Source: Pluralibacter gergoviae ATCC 33028 = NBRC 105706 (GTDB lineage: Bacteria > Pseudomonadota > Gammaproteobacteria > Enterobacterales > Enterobacteriaceae). From it: a stretch of 64,000 nt of DNA. The notes beneath the pieces were generated by a model. It did not search any database. It saw only the letters and a program-made list of their open reading frames with translations, and was not told where the DNA came from. How positions within the stretch are numbered: the stretch's first letter is position 1; the number at the start of each line of letters is the position of its first letter. Position numbers and translations under genes: made by a program. The stretch is from assembly GCF_001598855.1 (NCBI RefSeq), contig NZ_BCZS01000001.1, positions 186,001-250,000 on the forward strand, in the 5' to 3' direction. This document shows, piece by piece, positions 1 through 11,509 of the stretch.

Positions 1-1269
1 ACCGATACCTGGGGACTCACTAACGCCCTGAACAAGACGCTCGGCCGCCACGAACTGAGCGCGGGCTTTAACGCCAGTACTACCAAGACCAGGCGGCCGT
101 TCAGGCAGTCGCCCATCGTCAGCCCGTTCAGCGAAATCATGCAGCCGGAGGCCAACAGCCGCAGCTATACGCTGGGCGGCTTTGCTCAGGACAAGATTGG
201 CTTTGACCTCGGCGGTCACGACGCGGCGATCGTTCCCGGCGTCCGCGTCGCATATCAGTCGGTCAAGCCGCGCGACGTCGGCAGCCTGACCACCAACAGC
301 AGCGTGCTGACTTCCGACCAGGTTTCCGACCTGTACGAGAAGAACTCGGACACCAAAGTGCTGCCCTCCCTGACGCTGCAGTACAACCTGACGCCGCGCC
401 TGCTGACCTACATTGAGTACAGGCGCGGGGCGCAGTTCCCTAACGCCAGCCAGTTGTTCGGTTCCTGGAACATGGGCTCGACCTACGCCGGACGCGCGCA
501 GTATGCGCTGATCGGCAACAGCGACCTGAAGACCGAGACCAGCAACAACCTGGAGTGGGGCCTGAAAGGGGAGGTGGTCGACGGCGTCACCGTCAACACC
601 TCGCTGTTCTATAACACCTACAAAGACTTTATCGCCTACACCCGCTACACCCGCGCCGGAAATCCGGCGATGTTCACCCGGGTACCGCCGAATATCTACA
701 CCACCTACCAGGCGGAAAACCGCGACAAGGCCTATATCTGGGGCGGGGAAATCACCACCCGCATCAACTACGGGACCTGGTTTAAAGAAGTGGACGGTCT
801 GAGCACTATCCTCAGCTACGGCTACAGCGAAGGCAAGTCGAAGTCCAGCTACGCCGGGGATAAGTACATTGACCTCGACAGCGTGCCGCCGATGAAGGCG
901 ATAGTGGGCATGGCGTGGGACGACCCGAACAAGCAGTACGGCACGGCGCTGACCGCCACTTTCGTCAAGGGCAAGCGCGCCGATGTGACGACGCGCGAAT
1001 CCTACAGCAACAGCGGCACGCCGCTGGCGAAATCGACCGACCGCTACATGCGGGTGCCGGGCTACGGCCTGCTGGACTGGACCGCCTACTGGCAGGTGGC
1101 GAAGAACGTCAAGCTTAACGGCGGTATCTACAACATTACCGACCGCAAGTACTGGGACTATCTCAACAGCCGCAACCAGGAGCTGAACACCGCGCAGGAC
1201 GCCAACGATAAGGCGCTCTCGGTGATGCCGGGCCGCACCTGGCAGCTCGGGGTCAACGTCGACTTCTGA
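1..1269 (+). CDS. TonB-dependent haem/haemoglobin-type outer membrane receptor, C-terminal part
   Basis: The reading frame is open from the first base, so the N-terminal plug domain and part of the barrel lie outside the window; about 422 codons remain. The sequence alternates short polar and aromatic stretches typical of beta-strands in a 22-strand barrel and ends in the outer-membrane signature GVNVDF with a terminal Phe. The segments YRRGAQFPNASQLF and IGNSDLKTETS sit where haem receptors carry their FRAP and NPNL boxes, which places it in the haemoglobin/transferrin/lactoferrin receptor family. It would import haem or another iron source using TonB energy. No histidine lies between the two boxes, so the ligand is uncertain. 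It is convergent with radD, 18 bases away. Confidence 0.8.
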   Translation, partial: TDTWGLTNALNKTLGRHELSAGFNASTTKTRRPFRQSPIVSPFSEIMQPEANSRSYTLGGFAQDKIGFDLGGHDAAIVPGVRVAYQSVKPRDVGSLTTNSSVLTSDQVSDLYEKNSDTKVLPSLTLQYNLTPRLLTYIEYRRGAQFPNASQLFGSWNMGSTYAGRAQYALIGNSDLKTETSNNLEWGLKGEVVDGVTVNTSLFYNTYKDFIAYTRYTRAGNPAMFTRVPPNIYTTYQAENRDKAYIWGGEITTRINYGTWFKEVDGLSTILSYGYSEGKSKSSYAGDKYIDLDSVPPMKAIVGMAWDDPNKQYGTALTATFVKGKRADVTTRESYSNSGTPLAKSTDRYMRVPGYGLLDWTAYWQVAKNVKLNGGIYNITDRKYWDYLNSRNQELNTAQDANDKALSVMPGRTWQLGVNVDF

Positions 1270-1287
1270 TCGTCAACCTCCGGCGGG

Positions 1288-3045
1288 TTAGCGCAGCTCG
1301 TTCGCCCGCCGGAAGCGTCCTTCATAATCAAACACCTTCTCCCGCACCTGCCAGAACTGACCCTTCATGCGGGCCACTACGAAATCCGGATGGCGCAGCA
1401 GCGCTTCCTGCGCGCAGATGTCCGCCGCCGTGATCCAGCGCAGCGGCACGCCGGGCGTGCGGGTATGCGGGCGAATAAACAGCAGCTCAAACACCGTACG
1501 CTGGGCGGGGGTATGCAGGCGGAAGCGCTCGCTCACCTCGGCGCCGTCCTCATCAAAATAGGTGATTTTCAGCCACGCGCCTTTCTCGTCCGCACCGTGC
1601 TGCAGCTGCATCCCGCTGCAGCGCAGCACCAGCGCGTCCTTGAGCTTCAGCGCCGCCTTCAGCATATCGTCGGGATCGACCAGCACCGCATCGCACGCCC
1701 GGCAGCGGCGGGCGGCGATATCATTTTCCGCGTTGCACTGCGGGCAGTTTTTAAAGCGAAAGCGGAAATCGCACTGCTCCCGGTGGCCGTCGTCGTCCTC
1801 AAGCCAGCCCTGGCAGCGGCGGCCGAAGTGTTCGATCAGCGTGCCGTCGGCGGTGGTTTTGCCCCAGAAGGTGTTGGCGAAGCCGCAGGCGGGGCAGAAC
1901 ACCTGCACCGGTACGTTATCGCTTTTGCCCTTCGGCGCGCCCACCTCCGGCGTGTAGATGTCGTGCGGATTACCGGCATAGTCGAGGATCAGACAGTCGG
2001 TTTTCCCCGGCGACAGCCGCAGGCCGCGGCCGACGATCTGCTGATAGAGGCTGACCGACTCGGTGGGGCGCAGGATGGCGATCAGATCGACGTGCGGGGC
2101 GTCAAAGCCGGTGGTCAGCACCGAGACGTTGACCAGATAGCGGAAGCGGCGCGCTTTAAAGTCGGCGATGAGCCTGTCGCGTTCGGGGGCCGGCGTTTCG
2201 CCGACGATCAGCGCCGCCTCGCCGGCGGGCAGCAGGCCGGTAATCTCCCGGGCGTGCTCGACGGTGGCGGCGAAAATCATCGCCCCCTGGCGGTCCTGCG
2301 CCAGCTCGACGATCTGGCTGACGATGTGCGGCGTCACCCGCTGCTGCTTTTTAAGCTCGCGGTTGAGGTCCGCCTCGCTGAACAGGCCGCTGCGCTGGGC
2401 CTGCAGGCGGCTGAAGTCGTACTGCACCACCGGCATATCGAGCCGCTCGGGCGGCGTCAGGTAGCCGTGCTTAATCATATAGCGCAGCGGCAGCTCGTAG
2501 ATGCAGTCGCGAAACAGCGCCTTCTCGCCGCCGCGCACCATGCCGTGATAGTGATACTGGTAGATCCAGCCCTTGCCGAGACGAAAAGGCGTGGCGGTCA
2601 GCCCGAGCAGGCGTAAGTGAGGGTTCACCTGCCGCAGGTGGGCGAGGATTTGCTGATACTGGCTGCCGTCATCGTCGCCGATGCGGTGGCACTCATCGAC
2701 GATCAGCAGCGAAAACTCGCCCTGAAACTCATCGAGCCGGCGGGCCACCGACTGCACGCTGCCGAACACCACCTTGCCGCGGCTCTCTTTACGCTTCAGT
2801 CCGGCGGCGTAGATATCCGCCTCCAGCCCGAGGGCCAGATACTTGGCGTGGTTCTGCGCCACCAGCTCTTTGACGTGGGCCAGCACCAACACCCGTCCGC
2901 GCGCCAGCCGCGCCAGCTCGGCGATCACCAGGCTTTTTCCGGCGCCGGTGGGCAGGACGATAACCGCAGGCTGGTGGTGCCGGCGGAAGTGGGCGAGGGT
3001 GGCGTTGACGGCATCCTGCTGATAGGGGCGAAGCGTAAAAGTCAT
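1288..3045 (-). CDS. radD: RadD (YejH), DEAD/DEAH-box ATPase/helicase of DNA repair
   Basis: 585 residues, against 586 in E. coli RadD. Walker A is PTGAGKS at residues 32-38 and the Walker B/DEAH-type motif reads DECHRIG near residue 115; superfamily 2 motif SAT-like (LTATPF) and the C-terminal helicase lobe ([11 protein letters not shown]) follow. The C-terminal third has zinc-finger cysteine pairs (CPACGF, then CPQCN and CRACD). In E. coli RadD helps process recombination intermediates and interacts with SSB and RecA-dependent repair. The start at the ATG is preceded by GGGA. Divergent from rsuA, as in E. coli. Confidence 0.95.
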   Translation of the reverse strand: MTFTLRPYQQDAVNATLAHFRRHHQPAVIVLPTGAGKSLVIAELARLARGRVLVLAHVKELVAQNHAKYLALGLEADIYAAGLKRKESRGKVVFGSVQSVARRLDEFQGEFSLLIVDECHRIGDDDGSQYQQILAHLRQVNPHLRLLGLTATPFRLGKGWIYQYHYHGMVRGGEKALFRDCIYELPLRYMIKHGYLTPPERLDMPVVQYDFSRLQAQRSGLFSEADLNRELKKQQRVTPHIVSQIVELAQDRQGAMIFAATVEHAREITGLLPAGEAALIVGETPAPERDRLIADFKARRFRYLVNVSVLTTGFDAPHVDLIAILRPTESVSLYQQIVGRGLRLSPGKTDCLILDYAGNPHDIYTPEVGAPKGKSDNVPVQVFCPACGFANTFWGKTTADGTLIEHFGRRCQGWLEDDDGHREQCDFRFRFKNCPQCNAENDIAARRCRACDAVLVDPDDMLKAALKLKDALVLRCSGMQLQHGADEKGAWLKITYFDEDGAEVSERFRLHTPAQRTVFELLFIRPHTRTPGVPLRWITAADICAQEALLRHPDFVVARMKGQFWQVREKVFDYEGRFRRANELR

Positions 3046-3194
3046 GAATTCCCGGGTCTGAAAAAGTCTCCGGACAGTATGCCACGATTTTTTTCACTTG
3101 AGTGGCATACCGTGGCCGCTATACTTAGCGACCTTACGGCTTTTTTTTCGGGCCAGTCCCGAAACCCGCACTTTTTACAGGCTAAACATATTTC

Positions 3195-3902
3195 ATGCGA
3201 CTCGATAAGTTTATCGCCCAGCAGCTCGGCGTCAGCCGGGCCATCGCCGGACGCGAGATCCGCGCCACCCGCGTTACCGTGGACGGCGAGGTTATCAAAA
3301 GTACCTCTTTTAAACTCCTGCCCGAGCACGAGGTCGCCTATGACGGCAACCCGCTGGCGCAGCAGACCGGGCCGCGCTACTTCATGCTCAACAAGCCGCA
3401 GGGCTACGTCTGCTCCACCGACGACCCGGACCATCCGACGGTGCTCTACTTCCTCGATGAACCCGTAGCCCACAAGCTGCACGCGGCGGGCAGACTCGAT
3501 ATCGACACCACCGGGCTGGTGCTGATGACCGACGACGGCCAGTGGTCGCACCGCATTACGTCGCCGCGCCACCACTGCGAAAAAACCTATCTGGTCACCC
3601 TGGAGTCGCCGGTCGCAGAGGATACTGCGGATCAGTTCGCCCGCGGCGTACAGCTGCATAACGAAAAAGATCTGACGAAACCTGCGCGGCTTGAGGTCAT
3701 CACGCCGACCGAAGTGCGCCTGACCATCAGCGAGGGCCGCTACCATCAGGTGAAGCGCATGTTTGCCGCCGTCGGCAACCACGTTGTCGCTCTGCACCGG
3801 GAGCGCATCGGCGAAATCGCCCTGGATACCGACCTTGCGCCCGGCGAGTACCGTCCGCTGACCGAAGCCGAGATCGCCAGCGTCGGCCTGCCGCCGCGCT
3901 AA
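3195..3902 (+). CDS. rsuA: 16S rRNA pseudouridine-516 synthase RsuA
   Basis: 235 residues (E. coli 231). Residues 1-50 form an S4 RNA-binding domain ([10 protein letters not shown]... SRAIAGREI). The catalytic motif [10 protein letters not shown] places the catalytic aspartate at residue 102, the same position as in E. coli RsuA. The enzyme converts U516 of the small-subunit rRNA to pseudouridine during 30S assembly. bcr starts 15 bases downstream on the same strand, so the two are probably cotranscribed, as in E. coli. The ATG has only a weak Shine-Dalgarno sequence. Confidence 0.95.
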   Translation: MRLDKFIAQQLGVSRAIAGREIRATRVTVDGEVIKSTSFKLLPEHEVAYDGNPLAQQTGPRYFMLNKPQGYVCSTDDPDHPTVLYFLDEPVAHKLHAAGRLDIDTTGLVLMTDDGQWSHRITSPRHHCEKTYLVTLESPVAEDTADQFARGVQLHNEKDLTKPARLEVITPTEVRLTISEGRYHQVKRMFAAVGNHVVALHRERIGEIALDTDLAPGEYRPLTEAEIASVGLPPR

Positions 3903-3917
3903 CCCCAGGAGTTTATT

Positions 3918-5114
3918 TTGAGCACCCGACAGCGTTCCTCCCTGGCTATCGTCATTATCCTTGGCCTGCTGGCCATGCTGATGCCGCTCTCCATCGACAT
4001 GTATCTGCCCGCGCTGCCGGTGATCGCCGCCGAGTTTGGCGTGCCGGCGGGCAGCGCGCAGATGACCCTCAGCACCTATATTCTCGGTTTTGCTCTCGGC
4101 CAGCTGCTGTACGGCCCGATGGCGGACAGCCTCGGCCGCAAGCCGGTGATTCTTGGCGGAACGCTGGTGTTTGCGGCGGCGGCGATAGCCTGCGCCCTGT
4201 CGCAGACGATTGACCACCTGATCGTTATGCGATTTTTCCACGGTCTGGCCGCCGCTGCCGCCAGCGTGGTGATTAACGCCCTGATGCGCGACATCTATCC
4301 GAAAGAGGAGTTCTCGCGGATGATGTCCTTCGTGATGCTGGTGACTACCATCGCGCCGCTGGTGGCGCCGATGGCGGGCGGGGCGGTGCTGGTCTGGTTC
4401 AGCTGGCACGCCATCTTCTGGATCCTGGCGGGCGCGGCGCTGCTGGTCTCGCTGATGATCCTGTTTCTGATTGATGAAACCCTGCCGGCCGAGCGGCGGC
4501 AGAAGTTTCACGTGCTCACCACGCTTGGCAACTTCGCCGCCCTGTTTCGCCACAAGCGGGTGCTCAGCTATATGCTGGCCAGCGGCTTCAGCTTTGCGGG
4601 GATGTTCTCGTTTCTCAGCGCCGGGCCGTTTGTTTATATTGATCTCAACCACGTCTCGCCGCAGCATTTTGGCTACTATTTTGCGCTGAATATCGCCTTT
4701 CTGTTCGTGATGACTATCATTAACAGCCGCTTCGTGCGGCGGATCGGCGCGCTGAATATGTTCCGCTTCGGGCTGTGGGTGCAGTTTGCCATGGCGCTGT
4801 GGATGGTGGTCTGCGCGCTGCTTGACGTCGGCTTCTGGTCGCTGGTGGTCGGGGTAGCGGCGTTCGTTGGCTGCGTCTCACTGGTCTCCTCCAATGCGAT
4901 GGCGGTGATCCTCGACGAGTTCCCGCACATGGCGGGCACGGCCTCTTCGCTGGCGGGCACCTTCCGCTTTGGCATCGGGGCCATCATCGGCGCGCTGCTT
5001 TCGCTTGCGACCTTCAACAGCGCCTGGCCGATGATCCTGTCGATTGCCTTCTGCGCGGCCTGCTCCATCCTCTTCTGCCTCTACGCCAGCCGTCCGCGTA
5101 AAGCGCGTGCTTAA
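3918..5114 (+). CDS. bcr: Bcr, MFS drug/peptide exporter (bicyclomycin resistance)
   Basis: 398 residues (E. coli 396) with a TTG start, chosen because CCAGGAG lies eight bases upstream and the N-terminus STRQ aligns with the E. coli protein. About twelve hydrophobic membrane segments; the DHA1-family motif A is seen as [11 protein letters not shown] near residue 70 and motif D1-like [13 protein letters not shown] near the N-terminus. It is a proton-driven inner-membrane exporter; E. coli Bcr gives resistance to bicyclomycin and sulfonamides and exports cysteine or dipeptides. It follows rsuA and is followed by a GC-rich hairpin. Confidence 0.93.
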   Translation: MSTRQRSSLAIVIILGLLAMLMPLSIDMYLPALPVIAAEFGVPAGSAQMTLSTYILGFALGQLLYGPMADSLGRKPVILGGTLVFAAAAIACALSQTIDHLIVMRFFHGLAAAAASVVINALMRDIYPKEEFSRMMSFVMLVTTIAPLVAPMAGGAVLVWFSWHAIFWILAGAALLVSLMILFLIDETLPAERRQKFHVLTTLGNFAALFRHKRVLSYMLASGFSFAGMFSFLSAGPFVYIDLNHVSPQHFGYYFALNIAFLFVMTIINSRFVRRIGALNMFRFGLWVQFAMALWMVVCALLDVGFWSLVVGVAAFVGCVSLVSSNAMAVILDEFPHMAGTASSLAGTFRFGIGAIIGALLSLATFNSAWPMILSIAFCAACSILFCLYASRPRKARA

Positions 5115-5437
5115 TCACAAAATCAGGGGCCGCAAGGCCCCTGACTTGATGCATATCAACGACTCATCCATTCCTATTACCGCTCTTTGTTTCTTTTATG
5201 TAAAATCGTTGAATCTTAAAGGTCACATTGTTGTAGACAAAAAGGTTGTTTTCGATCACAGAAACGGGTACATATAGCGCGCCGTCCTGATTGCAGGGCA
5301 GCTGCAAAATGCTAAAAACGCTTAAATAGCAGCTCAACGCGGTACGGGTTTCTTTCTGGAAGCAGGATGATTTGTCAACAATGTGTTAATCTTGATGTAA
5401 AATAATTGTGAAGTCATTTGCTTCTGGGGAAAAGAAC
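5115..5437. other. Intergenic region between bcr and yejG
   Basis: 323 bases without a convincing gene. It begins with the bcr terminator-like hairpin and then becomes AT-rich, as expected for the promoter and leader of yejG. A short open frame from the ATG at 5150 has no ribosome-binding site and no recognisable composition, so it was not called. Confidence 0.6.
5123..5144 (+). terminator. Terminator-like hairpin after bcr
   Basis: Nine-base-pair stem TCAGGGGCC / GGCCCCTGA with a GCAA tetraloop, beginning nine bases after the bcr stop. The following bases (CTTGATG) are a poor U-tract, so termination may be partial. Confidence 0.55.
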
Positions 5438-5782
5438 GTGAATACAATACAGCTCTCCGTCGTACATCGACTGCCGCAGAGCTATCGCTGGCTGGCAGGT
5501 TTCGCAGGTTCGCGCGTTGAACCGATTCCGCAAAACGGGACCGCCTGCGATAACTGCCTTGTGGCGCTTAAGCTGCTGAGTCCGGACGGCGACAGCGCAT
5601 GGCCGGTGATGGAAACCCTCAGCCAGGCATTAACCGATATTGAAGTCAGCAGCTCGGTGCTGGAGTGCGAGGGCGAACCCTGCCTGTTCGTGAACATGCA
5701 GGACGAGTTTGCCGCCACCTGCCGCCTGAAAAACTGCGGCGTCGCCATCGCGGAGCCGTTTTCCGCCAATACGCCTTTCTGA
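5438..5782 (+). CDS. yejG: YejG family protein of unknown biochemical function
   Basis: 114 residues from the GTG at 5438, exactly the length of E. coli YejG. This start was preferred over the GTG at 5408 because GGGGA ends seven bases upstream of it and the product then begins [13 protein letters not shown], matching the family N-terminus. It is a small soluble protein with several cysteines ([18 protein letters not shown]). The C-terminus [10 protein letters not shown] is a family hallmark. It is convergent with yejF, only three bases apart. No activity is established that I can cite with confidence; E. coli yejG has been linked to aminoglycoside sensitivity. Confidence 0.88.
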   Translation: MNTIQLSVVHRLPQSYRWLAGFAGSRVEPIPQNGTACDNCLVALKLLSPDGDSAWPVMETLSQALTDIEVSSSVLECEGEPCLFVNMQDEFAATCRLKNCGVAIAEPFSANTPF

Positions 5783-5785
5783 TCG

Positions 5786-7375
<1,590 letters not shown>

Positions 7376-7376
7376 G

Positions 7377-8402
7377 CTATACCGCCTTGCCCGGATCGAA
7401 GGCGTCGCGCACCGCTTCGCCGATAAAAATAAGGAGAGAGAGCAGCACCGCCACCGACAGAAACGCGGCGATACCGAGCCACGGCGCCTGCAGGTTATTC
7501 TTCGCCTGCAGCAGCAGTTCCCCCAGCGACGGCGAGCCCAGCGGCAGGCCAAAGCCGAGAAAATCGAGCGAGGTTAGGGTAGTGACCGCGCCGCAGAGAA
7601 TAAACGGCAGGAAGGTGAGGGTGGCGACCATGGCGTTGGGCAGCATATGGCGGAAAATAATCGCCCGGTCGCTGACCCCCAGCGCCTGTGCGGCGCGGAT
7701 ATAGTCGAAGTTGCGGGTGCGCAGAAACTCCGCGCGCACCACGCCCACCAGCGTCATCCAGCCAAACGCCACGGTGATGGCCAGCAGCCACCAGAAGTCC
7801 GGCTGCACCACGCTCGAGAGCATGATAATCAGGAACAGGGTGGGCATCCCGGACCACACTTCGATAATGCGCTGCCCCCACAGGTCTATTTTGCCGCCGT
7901 AGTACCCCTGCACCGCCCCGGCCAGCACGCCTATCGCGCTGGAGCAGACCGTCAGCAGCAGGCCGAACAGCAGCGAGATCCGCGTGCCGTAAAGAATGCG
8001 CGCCAGCACGTCGCCGCCGTTGGCGTCGGTGCCGAGCCAGTTCTGCGCCGACGGCGGTGACGGGAAGGGGCGGCTGGTGGCGTAGTTAATCGAGCCGGAG
8101 CCGAAGCGCACCGGCGCCCACAGCACCCAGCCGTTCTCCTCCAGCCGCTGCTGCAGCCACGGATCCTGATAGTCCGCCGCAGTAGCGAACGGTCCGCCGA
8201 AGGTGCGCTCGCTGTAGGTTTTTACCAGCGGGAAGTAGAGCGTGCCGCGATACTCCAGCATCAGCGGCTTCTCGTTAGCGATAAGCTCCGAGCCGAGGCT
8301 GGCGAAAAAAATCAGCAGGAACAGCACCAGCGACCAGAAGCCGCGGCGGTTGTGGCGAAAGCGCGCCCAGCGGGCGCGGTTAACGGCGTTGAGGCGAAAC
8401 AT
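7377..8402 (-). CDS. yejE: YejE, inner-membrane permease of the YejABEF importer
   Basis: 341 residues, identical in length to E. coli YejE. It has an N-terminal membrane helix (residues 22-42), a long periplasmic insert, and the binding-protein-dependent permease domain with five helices; the EAA-type loop that contacts YejF is seen around ALGVSDRAIIFRHMLPNA. It pairs with YejB to form the channel for short peptides and microcin C. Its ATG overlaps the yejB stop codon by one base (TGATG), which indicates coupled translation in the yejABEF operon. Confidence 0.96.
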   Translation of the reverse strand: MFRLNAVNRARWARFRHNRRGFWSLVLFLLIFFASLGSELIANEKPLMLEYRGTLYFPLVKTYSERTFGGPFATAADYQDPWLQQRLEENGWVLWAPVRFGSGSINYATSRPFPSPPSAQNWLGTDANGGDVLARILYGTRISLLFGLLLTVCSSAIGVLAGAVQGYYGGKIDLWGQRIIEVWSGMPTLFLIIMLSSVVQPDFWWLLAITVAFGWMTLVGVVRAEFLRTRNFDYIRAAQALGVSDRAIIFRHMLPNAMVATLTFLPFILCGAVTTLTSLDFLGFGLPLGSPSLGELLLQAKNNLQAPWLGIAAFLSVAVLLSLLIFIGEAVRDAFDPGKAV

Positions 8403-9496
8403 CAGCGGCCCTCAAAATCAATGCGCGGATCGACCAGCGTATAGCTGAGATCGCTGATGATATTCAGCAGCAGCCCCACGAGAGTAAAGATATAGAGCGT
8501 GCCGAACATCACCGGATAGTCGCGGGAAACGGTAGCCTCGTAGCCCAGCAGGCCGAGGCCGTTAAGGGAGAACATCACTTCGATCAGCAGCGATCCGGTA
8601 AAAAACATGCTGATAAAGGTGGCCGGAAAGCCGGCGATCACCAGCAGCATCGCGTTGCGGAAGATGTGTTTGCGCAGGATATTGCGCTCGCTGACGCCTT
8701 TCGCCCGGGCGGTGACCACGTACTGTTTGCGAATTTCATCGAGAAACGAATTCTTGGTCAGCATGGTCAGCGCGGCAAAGCCGCCGATCACCGTCGCCAG
8801 CACCGGCAGGGTGATGTGCCACAGGTAGTCGGTGATTTTCTGATACCACGGCAGAGTGTCGAAATTGGCGGAGACCAGCCCGCGCAGCGGGAACAAGTCG
8901 TAGTAGCTGCCGCCGGCGAACAGCACGATCAGTACGATGGCGAACAGAAACGCCGGGATAGCGTAGCCGATGATAATCAGGGCGCTGCTCCAGATATCGA
9001 AGCGGCTGCCGTTGCGCACCGCCTTGCGGATGCCGAGCGGGATCGACACCAGGTAGATAATCAGCGTGCTCCACAGCCCCAGGGTTATCGACACCGGCAG
9101 GCTGTCCTTAATCAGCTGCAGCACCGAGGCGCTGCGGAACAGGCTGTCGCCGAAGTCGAAGCGCAGATAGTTCCACAGCAGGCTGAAGTAGCGCTCGTGC
9201 AGCGGCTTGTCGAAACCGTAGCGCCGGGTTATCTCGGCGATCACTTCCGGATCGAGCCCGCGGCCGCCGCGATAGTGTCCTTCGCTGATGTTGTTCGCAC
9301 CGGGGCGGGCGTGGGAGGCGCCCATCCCGGCATCGCCGCCGCCGGGCAGCGTGCCGCCGGGGCCAAATTCGATGGCGGCAATCGCCTGATCGACCGGACC
9401 GCCCGGGGCGACCTGCACCACGAAAAAGTTAATGGTGATGATCGCCCACAGCGTCGGGATCACCAGCAGCAGTCGGCGGATCAGATACGCGCCCAT
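8402..9496 (-). CDS. yejB: YejB, inner-membrane permease of the YejABEF importer
   Basis: 364 residues (E. coli 364). Typical DppB/OppB permease: N-terminal helix [17 protein letters not shown], a periplasmic region containing a Gly-rich stretch at residues 45-70, and a five-helix permease core with the EAA loop around [18 protein letters not shown]. The protein forms the translocation pore with YejE. It starts nine bases after the yejA stop, with AGGAGC in front of the ATG. Gene order A-B-E-F is preserved on the minus strand. Confidence 0.96.
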   Translation of the reverse strand: MGAYLIRRLLLVIPTLWAIITINFFVVQVAPGGPVDQAIAAIEFGPGGTLPGGGDAGMGASHARPGANNISEGHYRGGRGLDPEVIAEITRRYGFDKPLHERYFSLLWNYLRFDFGDSLFRSASVLQLIKDSLPVSITLGLWSTLIIYLVSIPLGIRKAVRNGSRFDIWSSALIIIGYAIPAFLFAIVLIVLFAGGSYYDLFPLRGLVSANFDTLPWYQKITDYLWHITLPVLATVIGGFAALTMLTKNSFLDEIRKQYVVTARAKGVSERNILRKHIFRNAMLLVIAGFPATFISMFFTGSLLIEVMFSLNGLGLLGYEATVSRDYPVMFGTLYIFTLVGLLLNIISDLSYTLVDPRIDFEGR

Positions 9497-9505
9497 TTCA
9501 GCTCC

Positions 9506-11317
9506 TTATCGCCTGTCCGCCGGCAGCTTCGCCGCTTTGTTGACGTCGTACCACCAGTTGTCGAAGCCCAGGGTATACACCGGGCGCACCGCCGGACGGG
9601 AGAACTTGTCCCAGTACGCCACCCGGTCGGTGGCCATATACCACATCGGCAATTGATAGTAGTTCCAGGTCAGGACCCGATCCAGCGCCCGGGCCAGCGG
9701 CAGCAGCTTCGGCTTATTGCCCTCATTGCGGATCATCTGCGCCAGCAGGCTATCGATAACCGGGCTCTGCACGCCCGGCCCGTTATACGAGGAGTTGATA
9801 TACTGCGAGCCCCAGGCAATCTGCAGATCGCCGCCGCTCGGCCACAGCACGGCGCGCCAGGGCCGGGGCATCATGTCGTAATCCCGGCTGCGCAGGCGGC
9901 TGGTGGCCTGCGAGTTATCCACCTGGCGAATGTCCATCCTGACGCCGATACGCTGCAGATTGTGCTGGAACGGGATCACCCACTGGCTGTTGGCGGAAGA
10001 GGGCAGCAGCAGCTCGAAGCGCAGCGGCAGGCCGGTTCTGGCGTTGACCCGCTGCTGGCCCTTCAGCACCCAGCCGGCGGCGGTCAGCAGGCGGTCGGCC
10101 TTCAGCAGATTTTCGCGGTCAAAACCGCCGCCGTCAGACGCGGGCGGCCGCCAGGCAGCGGTAAACACCTCCGGCGGCAGCGCCTTTTTCATCGGCGTCA
10201 GCAGCGCCAGCTCGTCGGCGTCGGGAAGCCCGCGGGCCGCGTATTCGCTATTCTGAAAATAGCTGTTGGCCCGGCTGTAGGCGCCGTAAAACAGGGCCTT
10301 GTTCATCCACTCAAAATCGAAGGCGAGGGTGACCGCTTCGCGCACCGCGCGATCGGCAAAGACCGGGCGCTGGATATTAAAGGCCAGCCACTGGGTATCC
10401 TGGGCTGAGCTGTTCTTCTCTTCCTCCTTCACGATATAGCCGCTGGTGAAGTTGCGCCCGAGGTAGCGGGTGGCCCAGTTTTTGGTGCTGGTTTCGCTGC
10501 GGAAGTCGACGGCCCCGGCCTTGAAGGCCTCGAAGGCGACGTTATCGTCGAGGTAGTAGTCGTAGCGGATGGTGTCGAAGTTCCAGCGCCCGCGGTTCAC
10601 CGGCAGATTTGCCGCCCAGTAGTCCTTCACCCGGGAGTAGACCACGTACTGCCCCATGCGCCAGGCGCTGATTTTATAGGGACCGCCGGCCAGCGGCGGC
10701 GCCGAGAGCGGCTCGTCGAAGCGGCGGTGGAGCCAGAATTTTTTCGGCATCACCGGCAGCGAGAAGAGGCTTAGCATATCCTCTTTGCCCGGCTTGGCCA
10801 GGTCGATGCGCACCATCAGCGGCGCCACGGCCTTCATGGTGGTGCCTTTATAGATCAGGCGAAACTGGGGGACGCCTTCGGTCATAAACTTGTGGAAGCT
10901 CCAGGCAACGTCCTCGGCGGTCACCGGGCTGCCGTCGTGAAAGCGCGCCCGGGGATTAATCGTGACCTCTGCCCAGGAAAAGTCGCTGGCGTAGCGCACG
11001 CCTTCGGCGATCAGCGGGTAGTAGCTGCCGGGCTCGTCGTCGGAGGTAGTAAACAGTGAATCGTAGAGCTGGTCGGTGCGCACCGCCGCATTGCCGCGCA
11101 TTGCATAGCGGTTGAAGTTATCGAAGGTACCGATGGCCGCCAGCGTGACCCTGCCGCCCTTGGGAGCGTCGGGATTGACGTAGTCAAAGTGGTCGAAGCC
11201 CGGGGCGTATTTCGGCTCGCCGATGGCGGCAAAGGCGCTGCTCTCTTTTATGGTTTGCGCCCGAACGCCCGCGCTGCCGAGCGCCAGGCACAGAAGCGCA
11301 ATCAGTACTGCTCTCAC
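9506..11317 (-). CDS. yejA: YejA, periplasmic peptide-binding protein of the YejABEF importer
   Basis: Family 5 extracellular solute-binding protein of about 603 residues (E. coli 604). The GTG at 11317 is preferred because AAGGA lies nine bases upstream; a TTG three codons earlier (11326) directly abuts that Shine-Dalgarno sequence and is less likely, although it aligns with the E. coli start. A signal peptide follows (ALLCLALGSAGVRA, cleavage before QTIKES). The SBP-type segments are visible (DYVNPDAPKGG, FHDGSPVTAEDVAWSF). It delivers oligopeptides and microcin C to YejBE. In E. coli pdeN (rtn) lies between this gene and mepS; it is absent here. Confidence 0.94.
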   Translation of the reverse strand: MRAVLIALLCLALGSAGVRAQTIKESSAFAAIGEPKYAPGFDHFDYVNPDAPKGGRVTLAAIGTFDNFNRYAMRGNAAVRTDQLYDSLFTTSDDEPGSYYPLIAEGVRYASDFSWAEVTINPRARFHDGSPVTAEDVAWSFHKFMTEGVPQFRLIYKGTTMKAVAPLMVRIDLAKPGKEDMLSLFSLPVMPKKFWLHRRFDEPLSAPPLAGGPYKISAWRMGQYVVYSRVKDYWAANLPVNRGRWNFDTIRYDYYLDDNVAFEAFKAGAVDFRSETSTKNWATRYLGRNFTSGYIVKEEEKNSSAQDTQWLAFNIQRPVFADRAVREAVTLAFDFEWMNKALFYGAYSRANSYFQNSEYAARGLPDADELALLTPMKKALPPEVFTAAWRPPASDGGGFDRENLLKADRLLTAAGWVLKGQQRVNARTGLPLRFELLLPSSANSQWVIPFQHNLQRIGVRMDIRQVDNSQATSRLRSRDYDMMPRPWRAVLWPSGGDLQIAWGSQYINSSYNGPGVQSPVIDSLLAQMIRNEGNKPKLLPLARALDRVLTWNYYQLPMWYMATDRVAYWDKFSRPAVRPVYTLGFDNWWYDVNKAAKLPADRR

Positions 11318-11436
11318 CCGTATCAATCCTTCTGCGTCCCGCTGCGGGTTACTGTCATCAGGGCATAATAGGGGAGTCGCGGGCAGTTGTGAATCGCAGA
11401 TGCGTAAGAGAAGGGCGGCAGTGTGTAAATAAAAAA

Positions 11437-11454
11437 AGCACCGCTGGCGGTGCT
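11437..11454 (-). terminator. Rho-independent terminator of mepS
   Basis: Stem AGCACCGC / GCGGTGCT, followed on the minus strand by a run of seven T. It lies 56 bases past the mepS stop. Confidence 0.85.
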
Positions 11455-11509
11455 TTATGACACGGGCTGCTAATCAAGGGCGGTCAGCAGGCTGTAGTAT
11501 CAGAAGGTA

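Noticed and set aside
1279-1313. Inverted repeat TCCGGCGGG / CCCGCCGGA between the receptor and radD
   Set aside because: The repeat runs into the radD coding end, has a 17-base loop and no T-tract, so a terminator call is not justified.
1390-2616. Long open frame of about 400 codons on the plus strand opposite radD
   Set aside because: It is antisense to a clearly conserved gene, has no ribosome-binding site and is explained by the high GC content.
3042-4667. Long minus-strand open frame opposite rsuA and bcr
   Set aside because: Arg/Gln/His-rich low-complexity product antisense to two conserved genes; a shadow of GC-rich codons.
5150-5277. Possible small protein between bcr and yejG
   Set aside because: No Shine-Dalgarno sequence, and the region otherwise looks like promoter DNA.
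8666-10408. 580-codon plus-strand open frame opposite yejB and yejA
   Set aside because: It crosses two real genes on the other strand and its product has no recognisable motif.
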